DNA of 64,000 nucleotides. Source: Silvibacterium acidisoli. GTDB lineage: Bacteria > Acidobacteriota > Terriglobia > Terriglobales > Acidobacteriaceae. The translations under genes and the position numbers were made by a program. The stretch is taken from contig CP085323.1 in the NCBI GenBank assembly GCA_022870745.1, forward strand, positions 1,984,001-2,048,000, in the 5' to 3' direction. Below, one piece after another: positions 1 through 8,092 of this stretch (positions are counted from its first letter, which is position 1; each line of letters begins with the position of its first letter). The notes beneath the pieces were generated by a model. The model did no database searches. It worked only from the letters and a program-made list of their open reading frames with translations, and had not been told where the DNA came from.

Positions 1-444
1 TCCGCTGGCCGCGATGCCGACCAGGACATCTTTGTCGCTGAACCCGCGATCGCGCAGGTCAGCCTTTCCCTGTTCAGGATCGTCTTCGGCTCGCTCCACC
101 GATCGGCGCAGCGCTCCGTCTCCGCCTGCAATGATCCCTTGGACCAGCTCGGGAGGAACATTGTAAGTTGGCGGACACTCCGAAGCATCGAGCACTCCGA
201 GACGGCCCGAGGTGCCGGCGCCGATGTAGAACAGGCGACCGCCCTGCTCCAGCCGGGCAACGATTCCATCGACAGCCTTCGCAACCTGCTCTGTCTGACT
301 CTCTACCGCGGCAACTGCATCACGGTCGGCCTGATGCATCGCCGCGATCAATTCAGCAGTCGACATCGTGTCGAGGTTCACCGTCGCCGGGTTCTGTGCT
401 TCTGTAGATAACTTTGCCAGTACTTCCACTTCTTCCTTCATCAT
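1..444 (-). CDS. murQ: N-acetylmuramic acid 6-phosphate etherase (MurQ), N-terminal part, cut by window edge
   Basis: MurQ cleaves the lactyl ether of MurNAc-6-P to give GlcNAc-6-P and D-lactate during recycling of peptidoglycan sugars in the cytoplasm. Reading the minus strand from the ATG at 444 gives 148 codons with family hallmarks: an early NPxTxNxDxMST stretch, the SIS-domain phosphosugar signature GAGTSGRLGVLDASECPPTY, then IAGGDGALRRSVERAEDD and VGIAASG at the edge. About half the usual ~300 residues are present; the rest lies before base 1. Two ATGs are adjacent (444 and 441) and either could be used. The next gene upstream on this strand is parB, 273 bases away, so an independent promoter is likely. 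Confidence 0.93.
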   Translation of the reverse strand, partial: MMKEEVEVLAKLSTEAQNPATVNLDTMSTAELIAAMHQADRDAVAAVESQTEQVAKAVDGIVARLEQGGRLFYIGAGTSGRLGVLDASECPPTYNVPPELVQGIIAGGDGALRRSVERAEDDPEQGKADLRDRGFSDKDVLVGIAASG

Positions 445-717
445 CGAGAACTTTACTCCAGGCTGGGGCTGGCCCGCATAGTCATTTGTGAATCAGCTAA
501 GCTCATGTCGCCACTTGCGGATGATTTCCAGTACGCTGACCGGCGCGTTGACTAGCCAGATCCATTTTCCTTGGATTGGACTCTGTGCAGCGTTGTGCCG
601 CCGGATGGAGATGGGTGAGCAGAGGATGAAGGGGCCAGAACGCAAGAAGCGTAGAGAAGAGATGGTTTCACGAGCGGAGTTTGGAGAACACTGACTCCGC
701 TCACAGTGGCACCAGCG

Positions 718-1611
718 TTACTTGCCCAGCATGTCGAGCAAGGTGTCAAAATCCTCAAGCCGGGAATACTCAATGATGACCCTGCCGCGTCCGTTCTTAT
801 CCTCAATACTGACCTTCAAGCCCAGGGCGCGCTGCAGAAGGTCGCGCGCTTCGCGAACATTTGGATCCAGAGGCTCCTTCACTTTCTGTTCGCCGTTCGG
901 CTTTTTCTCGGGGTTGAGAAGTCCCTGGACGTAACTCTCCGTCTGCCGGACGGACATTGAAAGTGCCAGCACCTTCTGAGCCGCCTTGGTAATAGATTCT
1001 GGATTTTCGAGCGGCAAAAGCGCACGTGCATGGCCGAAGCTTAACTCCCCGCCTTCGACCTTTGCCTGCACATCCAGAGGAAGCCGTAGCAGGCGAAGAA
1101 AATTGGCTACTGAAGCGCGGTCCTTTCCGGTGCGCTGCGCCATCTGCTCCTGCGTCATCTTGAATTCCCGGCTCAGGCGATCGTAAGCACGAGCCTGTTC
1201 CATGGAATTCAGATCGGTGCGCTGCAGGTTTTCGACGATGGTGATCTCCATCGCCTGCTCGTCGGAAACCTGCCTCACGATGGCCGGGATGGTTGCCTTT
1301 TCGGCCTTTTGCGAAGCCAGCCAGCGGCGTTCCCCGGCAATAAGCTGAAAGCGTCCGCTTGCGAGGGGCCGCACGAGGATCGGTTGCACCACACCGGTTG
1401 CCCGGATCGAAGCTGCCAGTTCGCTCAGCTGCGCTTCGTCAAATCGTGTGCGCGTCTGGTACGGGTTACGCTCGATTTCGCTGAGAGGGATCTCCCGCGG
1501 TGTGCCTTCTACTGCCGTGGTCTTTGGTTCCACTGGAGCAGCGTTGGCTGTAATCTTTGGCAGCAGGGACTCGAGCCCCTTACCGAGTGCTTTACGTTTT
1601 GGGAGCTCCAT
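718..1611 (-). CDS. parB: Chromosome-partitioning protein ParB
   Basis: ParB is the CTPase/DNA-binding protein that loads at parS, spreads, and acts with ParA to segregate the origin region. The N terminus RKALGKGLESLLP is typical of chromosomal ParB. It is followed by the ParB/Srx domain (IPLSEIERNPYQTRTRFDE, GVVQPILVRP, the GERRW motif and VENLQRTDLN), a helix-turn-helix (MTQEQMAQRTGKDRASVANFLRLL) and a C-terminal dimerisation segment. I start at the ATG at 1611, which has GAAGGGG about 6 bases upstream and gives the conserved N terminus; an ATG at 1635 would add eight residues. It lies about 57 bases after parA, and two parS sites lie just upstream of parA. Confidence 0.95.
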   Translation of the reverse strand: MELPKRKALGKGLESLLPKITANAAPVEPKTTAVEGTPREIPLSEIERNPYQTRTRFDEAQLSELAASIRATGVVQPILVRPLASGRFQLIAGERRWLASQKAEKATIPAIVRQVSDEQAMEITIVENLQRTDLNSMEQARAYDRLSREFKMTQEQMAQRTGKDRASVANFLRLLRLPLDVQAKVEGGELSFGHARALLPLENPESITKAAQKVLALSMSVRQTESYVQGLLNPEKKPNGEQKVKEPLDPNVREARDLLQRALGLKVSIEDKNGRGRVIIEYSRLEDFDTLLDMLGK

Positions 1612-1668
1612 GGCTTTCCCCTTCTTCAAGGTCATTTCTTCGGAATCTTCTCTTTCTCAATCGTCAAC

Positions 1669-2514
1669 TCAGCCGTAGGGCCAGAAGCGGACATTCGCTT
1701 TCTTGCGGCCTTCTGCTGCATTCTTGCGGTCCTTTGCGCGTGGGCTTTCGACCTTGTTGCGGGCGAGCAACTCATCTCCGAGGTCGCGATAGCTTTCCGC
1801 TCCCCGGGAGCGCGGATCATAAAGTTGCACAGGCTTGCCGTAGCTCGGAGCCTCGGCAAGCCGGACATTGCGCGGGATAACCGTCTTGAAAAGCTTGTCT
1901 TTGAAGTATTCGCGCAGGTTCTCTGTTACCTGCTGAGCGAGGTTCGTACGGTCGTCGTACATGGTGAGCAGAACGCCTTCGACATCGAGCTTGGGATTGA
2001 ATGCGCCCTTGACCCGTTCGAGTGTTTGCATCAATTCGCTGATGCCCTCAAGAGCGAAGTATTCAGCCTGCATGGGAACAACGAGGCTGTCGGCAGCGAC
2101 GAGGCAATTCAAGGTAAGGAGATCGAGGGCCGGCGGGCAGTCGAGAATAACGTAGTCGTATTTCTCGCGCACCGGCTCGAGAGCCTGCCTCAGCTTATAG
2201 GTGCGCTCCTCCTGCTGGATCAGCTCGACCGTGGCGCCGATAAGGTTTTTGCTCGAGGGGATGAGCCAGAGGGTTTCGATCTCCGTCTGGAGAGTAGCGT
2301 CCTCGATGCTGCATTCGCCTATAAGGACCTGGTAGATGGACTTCCGTTCGTCGTCTCGTGGAAAACCGTAGCCGCCAGTGGAGTTTGCCTGCGGATCGCA
2401 GTCGATCAGGAGGGTTCTCAGCCCTTCAAGCGCCAGCGCTGCCGAGAGATTGATTGCGGTGGTGGTCTTTCCCACTCCGCCCTTTTGATTGACTATCGCA
2501 ACGACCCGACTCAT
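1669..2514 (-). CDS. parA: Chromosome-partitioning ATPase ParA (Soj)
   Basis: Deviant Walker-type ATPase that forms a nucleoid-bound gradient and moves ParB-parS complexes. The 281 residues start with [19 protein letters not shown]: a deviant Walker A at residues 10-18 with signature Lys11 and Lys16. [12 protein letters not shown] and [16 protein letters not shown] are the A-prime and Walker B regions. The length is slightly above the usual ~255 because of a basic C-terminal tail. It is first of the parA-parB pair; the 333-base spacer upstream carries both parS sites, so ParB bound there could affect parA transcription (inference). Confidence 0.96.
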   Translation of the reverse strand: MSRVVAIVNQKGGVGKTTTAINLSAALALEGLRTLLIDCDPQANSTGGYGFPRDDERKSIYQVLIGECSIEDATLQTEIETLWLIPSSKNLIGATVELIQQEERTYKLRQALEPVREKYDYVILDCPPALDLLTLNCLVAADSLVVPMQAEYFALEGISELMQTLERVKGAFNPKLDVEGVLLTMYDDRTNLAQQVTENLREYFKDKLFKTVIPRNVRLAEAPSYGKPVQLYDPRSRGAESYRDLGDELLARNKVESPRAKDRKNAAEGRKKANVRFWPYG

Positions 2515-2702
2515 ACCTGAGTAAGACTAACGATCTCAATGCTTTCCGGCAACGCTTTTGGCCTGTGCAGAACGTGGTTGAAACTGTGGAAGACTTTTGA
2601 GTTTCCGGAAGGGAGTTCGTAAGTCAAAGATAAAGGGAGGCTTTTGGTTCGTAAAAATAGACGGACGAGAATGCATCCAAAGGGCGGCGGTGGAAAACTC
2701 GA

Positions 2703-2718
2703 TGTTCCACGTGGAACA
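2703..2718. other. parS centromere site 1
   Basis: The sequence TGTTCCACGTGGAACA is a perfect 16-bp palindrome and an accepted variant of the bacterial parS consensus TGTTtCACGTGaAACA. The symmetry extends to GA/TC at 2701-2720. It sits about 190 bases upstream of parA, where ParB is expected to load. Confidence 0.93.
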
Positions 2719-2829
2719 TCGAACAGCAATGGCTGCTATTGTTGGGGCGAAAAACAGGGCGAAAGGTGGAGCGGAAACGCCTTGGGTAGCTATGGAGTCT
2801 GAGCCACGACATAAAACCTGCAGTGAAGA

Positions 2830-2845
2830 TGTTCCACGTGGAACA
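2830..2845. other. parS centromere site 2
   Basis: A second perfect copy of TGTTCCACGTGGAACA, 127 bases from the first (start to start) and immediately downstream of the rsmG stop codon. Identical copies next to parAB indicate the chromosomal origin-proximal partition locus. Confidence 0.93.
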
Positions 2846-2847
2846 CC

Positions 2848-3447
2848 CTACTTTGCGCCGGCCAGAAGGATTCCGCCCGGCAGTTGGCCTGGAGTTTTCA
2901 AATCTGACCAGTCCGCATCCGGAAGTGCAGTCCGCAGGCGGTCAGCGGAGCTCTCGGTAGAAAAAACGGCCAGAATTCCCGGCCTGCCGACCCTCCCCCA
3001 GGCCAAAGGGAGTGCCTCAAGGGTCTTGTCAACCGCTCGCATGGTGACGCAATCGAAGGTTAGAGATTCTGGGAGTGTCTCGACTCTCCCCCCGTGGACG
3101 GTCGCAGTGAGCTGCAGGGTGCGAACGGCCTCCCTCAGGAATGTAGCCTTTTTGTTTTGGGATTCAGCCAGGGTGACTTCGATTTCAGGTCGAGCCACCG
3201 CTATGGGGATGCCGGGAAACCCGGCCCCTGAGCCGAAATCGAGAAGTGTTTGAACGTGCGTCAGTTGCTGTGCGCAGGCGATGGATTCGACGATGTGCCG
3301 TTCGATTATTCCGGCTCGGTCCCGGACTGCGGTAAGGTTCTGCCGCGAATTCCAAAAGATCAGCAGGTCGAGATAGGCCTCGAGCTGTTCGATCATTCGA
3401 GGATCAAGCTGCTTCAGCCCATATTTCTCCAGGGCCTCAGCGATCAC
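2848..3447 (-). CDS. rsmG: 16S rRNA (guanine527-N7)-methyltransferase RsmG (GidB)
   Basis: RsmG methylates N7 of G527 in the 530 loop of 16S rRNA using SAM; loss gives low-level streptomycin resistance in other bacteria. The 199-residue protein has the family signature NLTAVRD, then HIVESIA, the SAM loop LLDFGSGAGFPGIPIA (residues 68-83), AESQNKKATFLREA and the late FDCVTMRAVDK motif. Its start overlaps the stop of the upstream gene by four bases (ATGA), so it is translationally coupled. In many bacteria gidB precedes parAB near the origin; that order is kept here but mnmG is not adjacent. Confidence 0.96.
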   Translation of the reverse strand: MIAEALEKYGLKQLDPRMIEQLEAYLDLLIFWNSRQNLTAVRDRAGIIERHIVESIACAQQLTHVQTLLDFGSGAGFPGIPIAVARPEIEVTLAESQNKKATFLREAVRTLQLTATVHGGRVETLPESLTFDCVTMRAVDKTLEALPLAWGRVGRPGILAVFSTESSADRLRTALPDADWSDLKTPGQLPGGILLAGAK

Positions 3448-4178
3448 TCCGCCACCGATTCGCGAATGGTGCGGGGCTGCCAGTCTGCTGCAGCCTTTAC
3501 AAAGGATTCAACGATGATCTTCGAAGCGGACTCATCAAAGGTGCGCTCAGGGTGCCACTGCACCGCGAGCACGAATTGCTCCCCTGTCCCTTCGAGGGCC
3601 TCGATCACTCCGTCCTCCCGGCTGCGGGCCACAATTTGCAGGCCGTCTCCGGGAGTAGCAATGGCCTGATGGTGGCTGCTGTTCACGGTCAGGCTTTCCG
3701 CGTTGAGGATTGCCGCCAGCCGTGATCCTGGCCGAACCGAGATCGCGTGAGCTTCCCGGACCTCGCGCCCCGGCTTGTGATTCACGCCGGTGGTCAGGTG
3801 CTGGATCAAAGTACCGCCACGCCAGACGTTCCACGACTGCAGGCCGTAGCAGATCCCGAGCAGTGGCTTGTGCAGGTTGGCTGCATCCTGCATCAGCAGT
3901 TCGTCTACTGCCTCGCGTGCCGGATCGGCCTCTCCGCACTCCGCTATCCGCGCCTCTCCGTATTTTTCAGGATCCACGTCGGCCCCGCTCCCGGGTAGCA
4001 GGACGCCTTCGCAGCTTGCAACCAGCTTCGCCGTCTCGGCCGGGCTCAGGTTGAGGGGAATCTTCACAGCTTCGCCCCCGGAGTGCTCCACTGCTGCCGC
4101 ATACATCGGCCAGGAGCGCTCGTTATAGGCCTGATCTTTCAGGGTGGGTTCTGGAATCGCAATCCTGGGTCTTTTCAT
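3444..4178 (-). CDS. Class I glutamine-amidotransferase-like gamma-glutamyl hydrolase (peptidase C26, PuuD-like)
   Basis: Predicted cysteine hydrolase of the gamma-glutamyl-GABA hydrolase family. The 244 residues show the family landmarks: GVLLPGSGADVDPEKYGE near residues 58-75, the nucleophile Cys110 in LLGICYGLQSWN, SSHHQA around 168-172, and the His209/Glu211 pair in VQWHPE. No synthetase partner is fused, so it is a stand-alone hydrolase. It overlaps plsC upstream and rsmG downstream by four bases each, inside a folC-plsC-hydrolase-rsmG run. Because folC lies two genes upstream, removal of gamma-glutamyl groups from folate or from GABA/putrescine conjugates are both possible; the sequence does not decide. 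Confidence 0.88.
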   Translation of the reverse strand: MKRPRIAIPEPTLKDQAYNERSWPMYAAAVEHSGGEAVKIPLNLSPAETAKLVASCEGVLLPGSGADVDPEKYGEARIAECGEADPAREAVDELLMQDAANLHKPLLGICYGLQSWNVWRGGTLIQHLTTGVNHKPGREVREAHAISVRPGSRLAAILNAESLTVNSSHHQAIATPGDGLQIVARSREDGVIEALEGTGEQFVLAVQWHPERTFDESASKIIVESFVKAAADWQPRTIRESVAE

Positions 4179-5008
4179 AATGAATCCTGGGCGAGAGCCG
4201 TCGCCGGTTCGGAAGCCTTTGCCGGCAAGGCGGGCTTCGGCGGTTCCTGAAGATAGGAGCGCTCGTAGTAAAGCCGCGCAATTGCTTCACGAACCTTTCG
4301 GGTGAGATCGTCGATCTCCTTCATCGAATACCCCTTCGTTTCGATCGGTTCCCCGGCAACTACCTCTATAGGAACGCGGTGAAACTCCCTCGTATGGATG
4401 GGCAGGAGTTCATATGTGCCCACCAGGGCAATCGGAACGATCGGTACGCCGGCTCGAATCGCCATGAACGCTGGCCCATTCAGAAATTCCTGGAGGTGCC
4501 CGTCGTTGGAGCGACCGCCTTCCGGAAAAATAAACACCGGCATGCCTGCTTTCAACGTCCGTATCGCGCTGCTGAGGCTCGCAATTGACGCTCGCGGATT
4601 CGATACGTTGACAGGCACCTGTCCCGAGCGCTGTAGATGCCAGCCAATGAACGGCAGTTTGAACAGCTCATGCCGGGCGACAATGCGGAACTGGAACGGC
4701 AGGTCGCCGAAGATCACAGGCGTGTCTGTATACGAGAGGTGATTGGCGACGTAAACGGCAACGCGTCCATCCAGGTGCTCCTTGCCAACAACCCTGACCT
4801 TCGCTCCGCTGATGCGAATCACAGTGCGTCCCCAACTCTGGGCGATAGCGTGCTGGGCCTTGCCGCCTTTATCCCATAGCGATGAGATAAGCGAGAGCGT
4901 TCCGTAAGCTGCAGTCAGGCCGAAGAAGAGCGGAGCCTGAACGAAGAAGCTTAATGCCCGTTCTCCCCAGGGCAGCGGATTCGGCCGCGGTTTGAGCATT
5001 TCCTTCAC
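4175..5008 (-). CDS. plsC: 1-acyl-sn-glycerol-3-phosphate acyltransferase (PlsC family)
   Basis: Makes phosphatidic acid by acylating lysophosphatidic acid at the inner membrane. The 277-residue protein has a hydrophobic N-terminal segment (residues ~20-45), the catalytic NHxxxxD block as NHLSYTD (His90, Asp95), and the substrate-binding FPEGGRS at 161-167, followed by VPIVPIALVGTYELLP. The ATG at 5008 overlaps the folC stop by four bases, which supports this start; a second ATG lies three codons in. Its stop overlaps the next gene by four bases. Confidence 0.93.
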   Translation of the reverse strand: MKEMLKPRPNPLPWGERALSFFVQAPLFFGLTAAYGTLSLISSLWDKGGKAQHAIAQSWGRTVIRISGAKVRVVGKEHLDGRVAVYVANHLSYTDTPVIFGDLPFQFRIVARHELFKLPFIGWHLQRSGQVPVNVSNPRASIASLSSAIRTLKAGMPVFIFPEGGRSNDGHLQEFLNGPAFMAIRAGVPIVPIALVGTYELLPIHTREFHRVPIEVVAGEPIETKGYSMKEIDDLTRKVREAIARLYYERSYLQEPPKPALPAKASEPATALAQDSL

Positions 5009-6351
5009 GCGCTTGCCCCTGCCAGCGAATCGCGGACCGCCCCTATCAGGTAGACGGATCCCGTCGCCACGACCAGCCCGCCTGACGGAGTCGATTCCCA
5101 GGCCTGCTTCAACGCGTCGGCTACATCGCTTGCTTCCGAGGTGTCCGCGCCTGTTGCCGCGGCTGCCTCCTGCATCTCGGCCATGGACGCGCGGCGAGGC
5201 GACTCCACCTCGGTGAGGACGACCTTATTGAAAAGAGGAAAGAGAATCTGCGCGATCTCGGCGACGGCTTTATCGCGCAGGCAGCCGAAAACGAGTGTCA
5301 TCGACTTCGGCTCTGGGTCGAGGTGTGAAAGCGCCGAACGCAACGCCCATGCGCCCGCCGGGTTGTGCGCAACGTCAATCAACACGTCGGCACGATCTTC
5401 GCGCACGAAGCGCTCCAGGCGCCCAGGCCATTTCGTTCCGGCGATTCCCATGGAAATCTGCGAGGGCTTTAATTTGTAACCATTGCGGTTACTTAATTCA
5501 ATTGCTGTTGCGATTGCAAGCGCAATATTTCTTTGCTGGTGCGAGCCCGAAAGAGGCGAACGCACTTCGATCTCTTCGCCCATTGCCTTGATGCGATAGC
5601 TGCCGTCGGCTGCAGCGCCATCCCGCCCAGGCAGGTAGTCAGCGGCGTTTATCCCGCGCACATTCTTCGAGACTGCTGCCTCGCCAATTGCCTGGTTTGC
5701 TTCAGGATGCTGCGGCAGCGTCACCAGAACGCCGTCTGGACGCAGGATCCCAGCCTTCTCGCCAGCGATGGCTGTAATGGTGTCTCCAAGCCAGTCGGTA
5801 TGGTCGAGCGAGATGTCCGTAATCACTGAAACGAGGGGCTCGACGATGTTGGTTGCGTCAAGCCGTCCGCCCATGCCGACTTCGAGAACCGCGATGTCGA
5901 CCTGCTGTTCAGCGAAGGCGACGAATGCAAGCGCGGTCATCGCCTCGAAGAAGCTGGGGAAGGCCTCGAGCTTACCTTCGGAGACGAGCTTCCGGGCGCA
6001 GTCGTCTACCCGGAAATAGCAGGCGGCAAAGTCATCATCTGAGATGAGTGTTGGTGCTCCACCCGCATTGAGGAACTGGATGCGCTCATTGACGCGCGAA
6101 AGGTGCGGCGATGTGTACAGGCCTACGCGATAACCGGCGTGGCTCAGTATCGATGCGAGTGTCGCCGAGGTTGAGCCCTTACCGTTGGTTCCGGCGACCA
6201 GTACGGAGGGAAACATCCGCTCCGGGTGCCCGAGCCCCTCGGTGAGAGTGCGCATCTGGCCGAGATCGAACTTGCGACGCGGCTTGCCCGCAGGGGCATG
6301 CAATTCCCCTGCGAGTGAGAAGAGTTCCTGGATGGCTGCCGCGTAGGACAT
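5005..6351 (-). CDS. folC: Bifunctional dihydrofolate synthase/folylpolyglutamate synthase
   Basis: Adds glutamate to dihydropteroate and polyglutamate tails to folates using ATP. The 448-residue length is typical. The ATP P-loop VAGTNGKGSTSA is at about 53-64, followed by YTSPHLSRVNERI, VLEVGMGGRLDATN, ITDISLDHTDWLG with IAGEKAGI, and the C-terminal Mur-ligase-like domain DVAHNPAGAWAL. It opens a four-gene overlapping run with plsC, a C26 hydrolase and rsmG. A TAAAAT box sits six bases before the ATG (minus strand 6363-6358), so transcription could begin almost at the start codon; the intervening AGAGGG may also act as a short ribosome site. Confidence 0.95.
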   Translation of the reverse strand: MSYAAAIQELFSLAGELHAPAGKPRRKFDLGQMRTLTEGLGHPERMFPSVLVAGTNGKGSTSATLASILSHAGYRVGLYTSPHLSRVNERIQFLNAGGAPTLISDDDFAACYFRVDDCARKLVSEGKLEAFPSFFEAMTALAFVAFAEQQVDIAVLEVGMGGRLDATNIVEPLVSVITDISLDHTDWLGDTITAIAGEKAGILRPDGVLVTLPQHPEANQAIGEAAVSKNVRGINAADYLPGRDGAAADGSYRIKAMGEEIEVRSPLSGSHQQRNIALAIATAIELSNRNGYKLKPSQISMGIAGTKWPGRLERFVREDRADVLIDVAHNPAGAWALRSALSHLDPEPKSMTLVFGCLRDKAVAEIAQILFPLFNKVVLTEVESPRRASMAEMQEAAAATGADTSEASDVADALKQAWESTPSGGLVVATGSVYLIGAVRDSLAGASA

Positions 6352-6377
6352 CCCTCTATTTTAGAAGAACTCCGGCG

Positions 6378-7220
6378 TTACCGGACGGCCATGAAGCTGA
6401 GTGCGCGTTCGAGATAAGCCTTCATTTCCTTGCGGGGAACCACGGCGTCGAGGAAGCCGTGATTGAGCAGGAATTCGGAACGCTGGAAGCCTTCGGGCAG
6501 CTTCTGCCGGATCGTCTGTTCGATCACGCGCGGACCAGCGAAGCCGATCAGCGCGCCGGGTTCGCCTATATTAAGGTCGCCGAGCATGGCAAAGCTGGCG
6601 GTCACGCCCCCTGTGGTCGGATCGGTCAGCACGGAGATGAACGGGATGCCTGCTTCATCGAGCCGGGTGAGCGCCGCCGAAATCTTTGCAAGCTGCATCA
6701 GGCTGACAATGCCTTCCATCATGCGTGCGCCGCCCGAGGCGGCGACGATGAGCAGCGGATGCCGCGACTCGTAGGCGCGATCGGCTGCGCGGGCGATGGT
6801 CTCTCCTACGACAGCACCCATGCTGCCGCCGATAAAGCTGTATTCCATCGCGCTGACGACAACGGAGTGCTCGCCGAGCTTTCCAATGGCGTTGACGATG
6901 GCGTCGTTCAGGCCGGTATCGGCCTGGGCTTTGGCCAGGCGATCCTTATAGCGCTTAAGGTCGGAAAACTGCAGCGGATCGGTCGATTTCAGGTTCAGGT
7001 CGACCAGTTCGTAGCCCGGTTCGAGCAGCAGGTCGATCCGCGCCCTTGCGCCCATACGAAAATGATGCCCACATTTGGGGCAAACCATCATGTTGGCCTC
7101 GAGGTCGGCGCGCCAGATCACCTGGTCGCATGCCTCGCATTTGATCCAGAGCCCCTCGGTGCGTACCGATTTCTCGCTGGCGCTCTCGATATTGTTATCT
7201 TCCCGCCGAAACCACGACAT
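6378..7220 (-). CDS. accD: Acetyl-CoA carboxylase carboxyltransferase subunit beta (AccD)
   Basis: Beta half of the carboxyltransferase that moves CO2 from carboxybiotin to acetyl-CoA, the committed step of fatty-acid synthesis. Starting at the ATG at 7220 the protein is 280 residues and begins MSWFRRED as in the family; GGAGAG lies 7 bases upstream, whereas a GTG at 7244 has its GGAG almost touching. The N-terminal zinc ribbon is complete (Cys28, Cys31, Cys47, Cys50 in CEAC...CPKC). The crotonase-like core shows GGSMGAVVGETI, ASGGARMMEGI, DPTTGGVTASFA and FAGPRVIEQTI. accA is not in the window. Confidence 0.96.
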   Translation of the reverse strand: MSWFRREDNNIESASEKSVRTEGLWIKCEACDQVIWRADLEANMMVCPKCGHHFRMGARARIDLLLEPGYELVDLNLKSTDPLQFSDLKRYKDRLAKAQADTGLNDAIVNAIGKLGEHSVVVSAMEYSFIGGSMGAVVGETIARAADRAYESRHPLLIVAASGGARMMEGIVSLMQLAKISAALTRLDEAGIPFISVLTDPTTGGVTASFAMLGDLNIGEPGALIGFAGPRVIEQTIRQKLPEGFQRSEFLLNHGFLDAVVPRKEMKAYLERALSFMAVR

Positions 7221-7268
7221 CCCAGTTCTCTCCAACGCATCCACCTCCGTGATTCGGAAGGCCGCAGC

Positions 7269-7715
7269 CTAATGGCCGCAATGGTAAGGATGCCCGTTCA
7301 TGATTGTAAATGCCCGGTACACCTGTTCGCTCAGCACCACCCGGGCCAGCTCGTGCGGCAGGGTCAAGGGACCGAATGACCATAATAAGGTTGCGCGTCG
7401 GCGCTCCTCGTCAGACCAGCCATCAGCGGGGCCAATCGCGAAGACAATCTGTTGCTGGCCTTCGTCGCGCTGCCGGCTGATCCATTGCGCAAGCTGCTCC
7501 GAAGAAAGTTGTTTGCCCCGTGGATCGAGGAGCACCAGCACGGGCGATGTCCGGGCTTTTTGCTTCTCCGTGGCTTCGAAGAAAGCAGCGCTTGTGCGGT
7601 AGAGTTGAGCCTCGGCGGGTGCGTAGGGCTGCAGACGCGACAGGTACTCAGAGCTGAGCTCCTCAAATGGTCCACTGCGGCTGCGAGGAGCGATGGCGAC
7701 AAGGGTAATCCGCAC
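7269..7715 (-). CDS. rlmH: 23S rRNA (pseudouridine1915-N3)-methyltransferase RlmH
   Basis: SPOUT methyltransferase that methylates pseudouridine 1915 in helix 69 of 23S rRNA on the assembled 70S ribosome. The 148 residues contain the trefoil-knot SAM site FAIGPADGWSDE, preceded by LLDPRGKQLSSEQLAQWI and followed by LTLPHELARVVLSEQVYRA. The C terminus reads HPYHCGH; most homologues end just after HPYH, so three extra residues are present here. Its start faces the large divergent receptor gene across a 377-base spacer; it is about 48 bases upstream of accD and may be co-transcribed with it. Confidence 0.94.
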   Translation of the reverse strand: MRITLVAIAPRSRSGPFEELSSEYLSRLQPYAPAEAQLYRTSAAFFEATEKQKARTSPVLVLLDPRGKQLSSEQLAQWISRQRDEGQQQIVFAIGPADGWSDEERRRATLLWSFGPLTLPHELARVVLSEQVYRAFTIMNGHPYHCGH

Positions 7716-8092
7716 GTTTATCGGCCATCCTCTGGGGAAATACAGAAAATTAAAATATTGGATTACTTATACCAAAAACTGTAGGTGTCGATTTCAAAAC
7801 CAGAATCCGGGACGAATCGGCTTAGTTCTGAGGTAACTCGACGCCGACGATCTGCCAATAGTAAACGCTTTCATTTGTGTTAATTGCGGAACAATTTCTT
7901 GGCAAAATCCCTCCCCTTAGTAACCCGACTAAGAAGCTGTTTCTCCGCTATCAAGATGGCATAACAATTGCAGTACCAAAGAGTAAGTACCTGCTTGACT
8001 TTCCAATATCCGATCCAGTTTCGCAGCAAATGCCTCATTGGAAGGGCATCTATAGCTCGGATCGATTTACCAGTATCAAACCGGAGAAGCAA
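7716..8092. other. Divergent spacer with sigma-54-like promoter
   Basis: 377 AT-richer bases between rlmH (minus) and the TonB receptor (plus). The receptor reading frame stays open back to 7877, but this part lacks coding character and a signal peptide begins only at 8093. It contains the -24/-12 element listed separately and a likely untranslated leader of about 110 bases. Confidence 0.6.
7957..7972 (+). promoter_or_regulatory. Sigma-54 (-24/-12) promoter-like element for the TonB receptor
   Basis: TGGCATAACAATTGCA fits the sigma-54 consensus TGGCAC-N5-TTGCW closely, with the essential GG (7958-7959) and GC (7970-7971) exactly 10 bases apart. Transcription would start near 7984, giving a leader of about 110 bases before the ATG at 8093. 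No enhancer-binding protein gene or upstream activator site is recognised in the window. Confidence 0.6.

Larger units (their letters stand above)
2515..2847. other. parS-bearing spacer between rsmG and parA
   Basis: This 333-base stretch has no convincing gene. It holds two perfect copies of the 16-bp parS palindrome, at 2703-2718 and 2830-2845; the second ends two bases before the rsmG stop. It must also contain the parA promoter (minus strand), which I could not place with confidence. Confidence 0.7.

Noticed and set aside
488-694. A 68-codon plus-strand frame between murQ and parB
   Set aside because: Composition is unlike a protein, no ribosome site, no recognisable domain; the spacer is only 273 bases.
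1309-2520. Long open frame (about 400 codons) on the plus strand opposite parB and parA
   Set aside because: It is antisense to two clearly recognised genes; its protein has no family character and exists because of the GC-rich codon pattern of the true genes.
6315-7379. Open frame of about 350 codons antisense to accD
   Set aside because: accD with its four zinc cysteines is unambiguous; the antisense frame crosses the gene borders without any family signal.
7877-8092. N-terminal extension of the giant receptor back to 7877
   Set aside because: It would bury the signal peptide; the ATG at 8093 has a well-spaced GGAG and starts a normal signal sequence, and the extension overlaps the promoter-like element.
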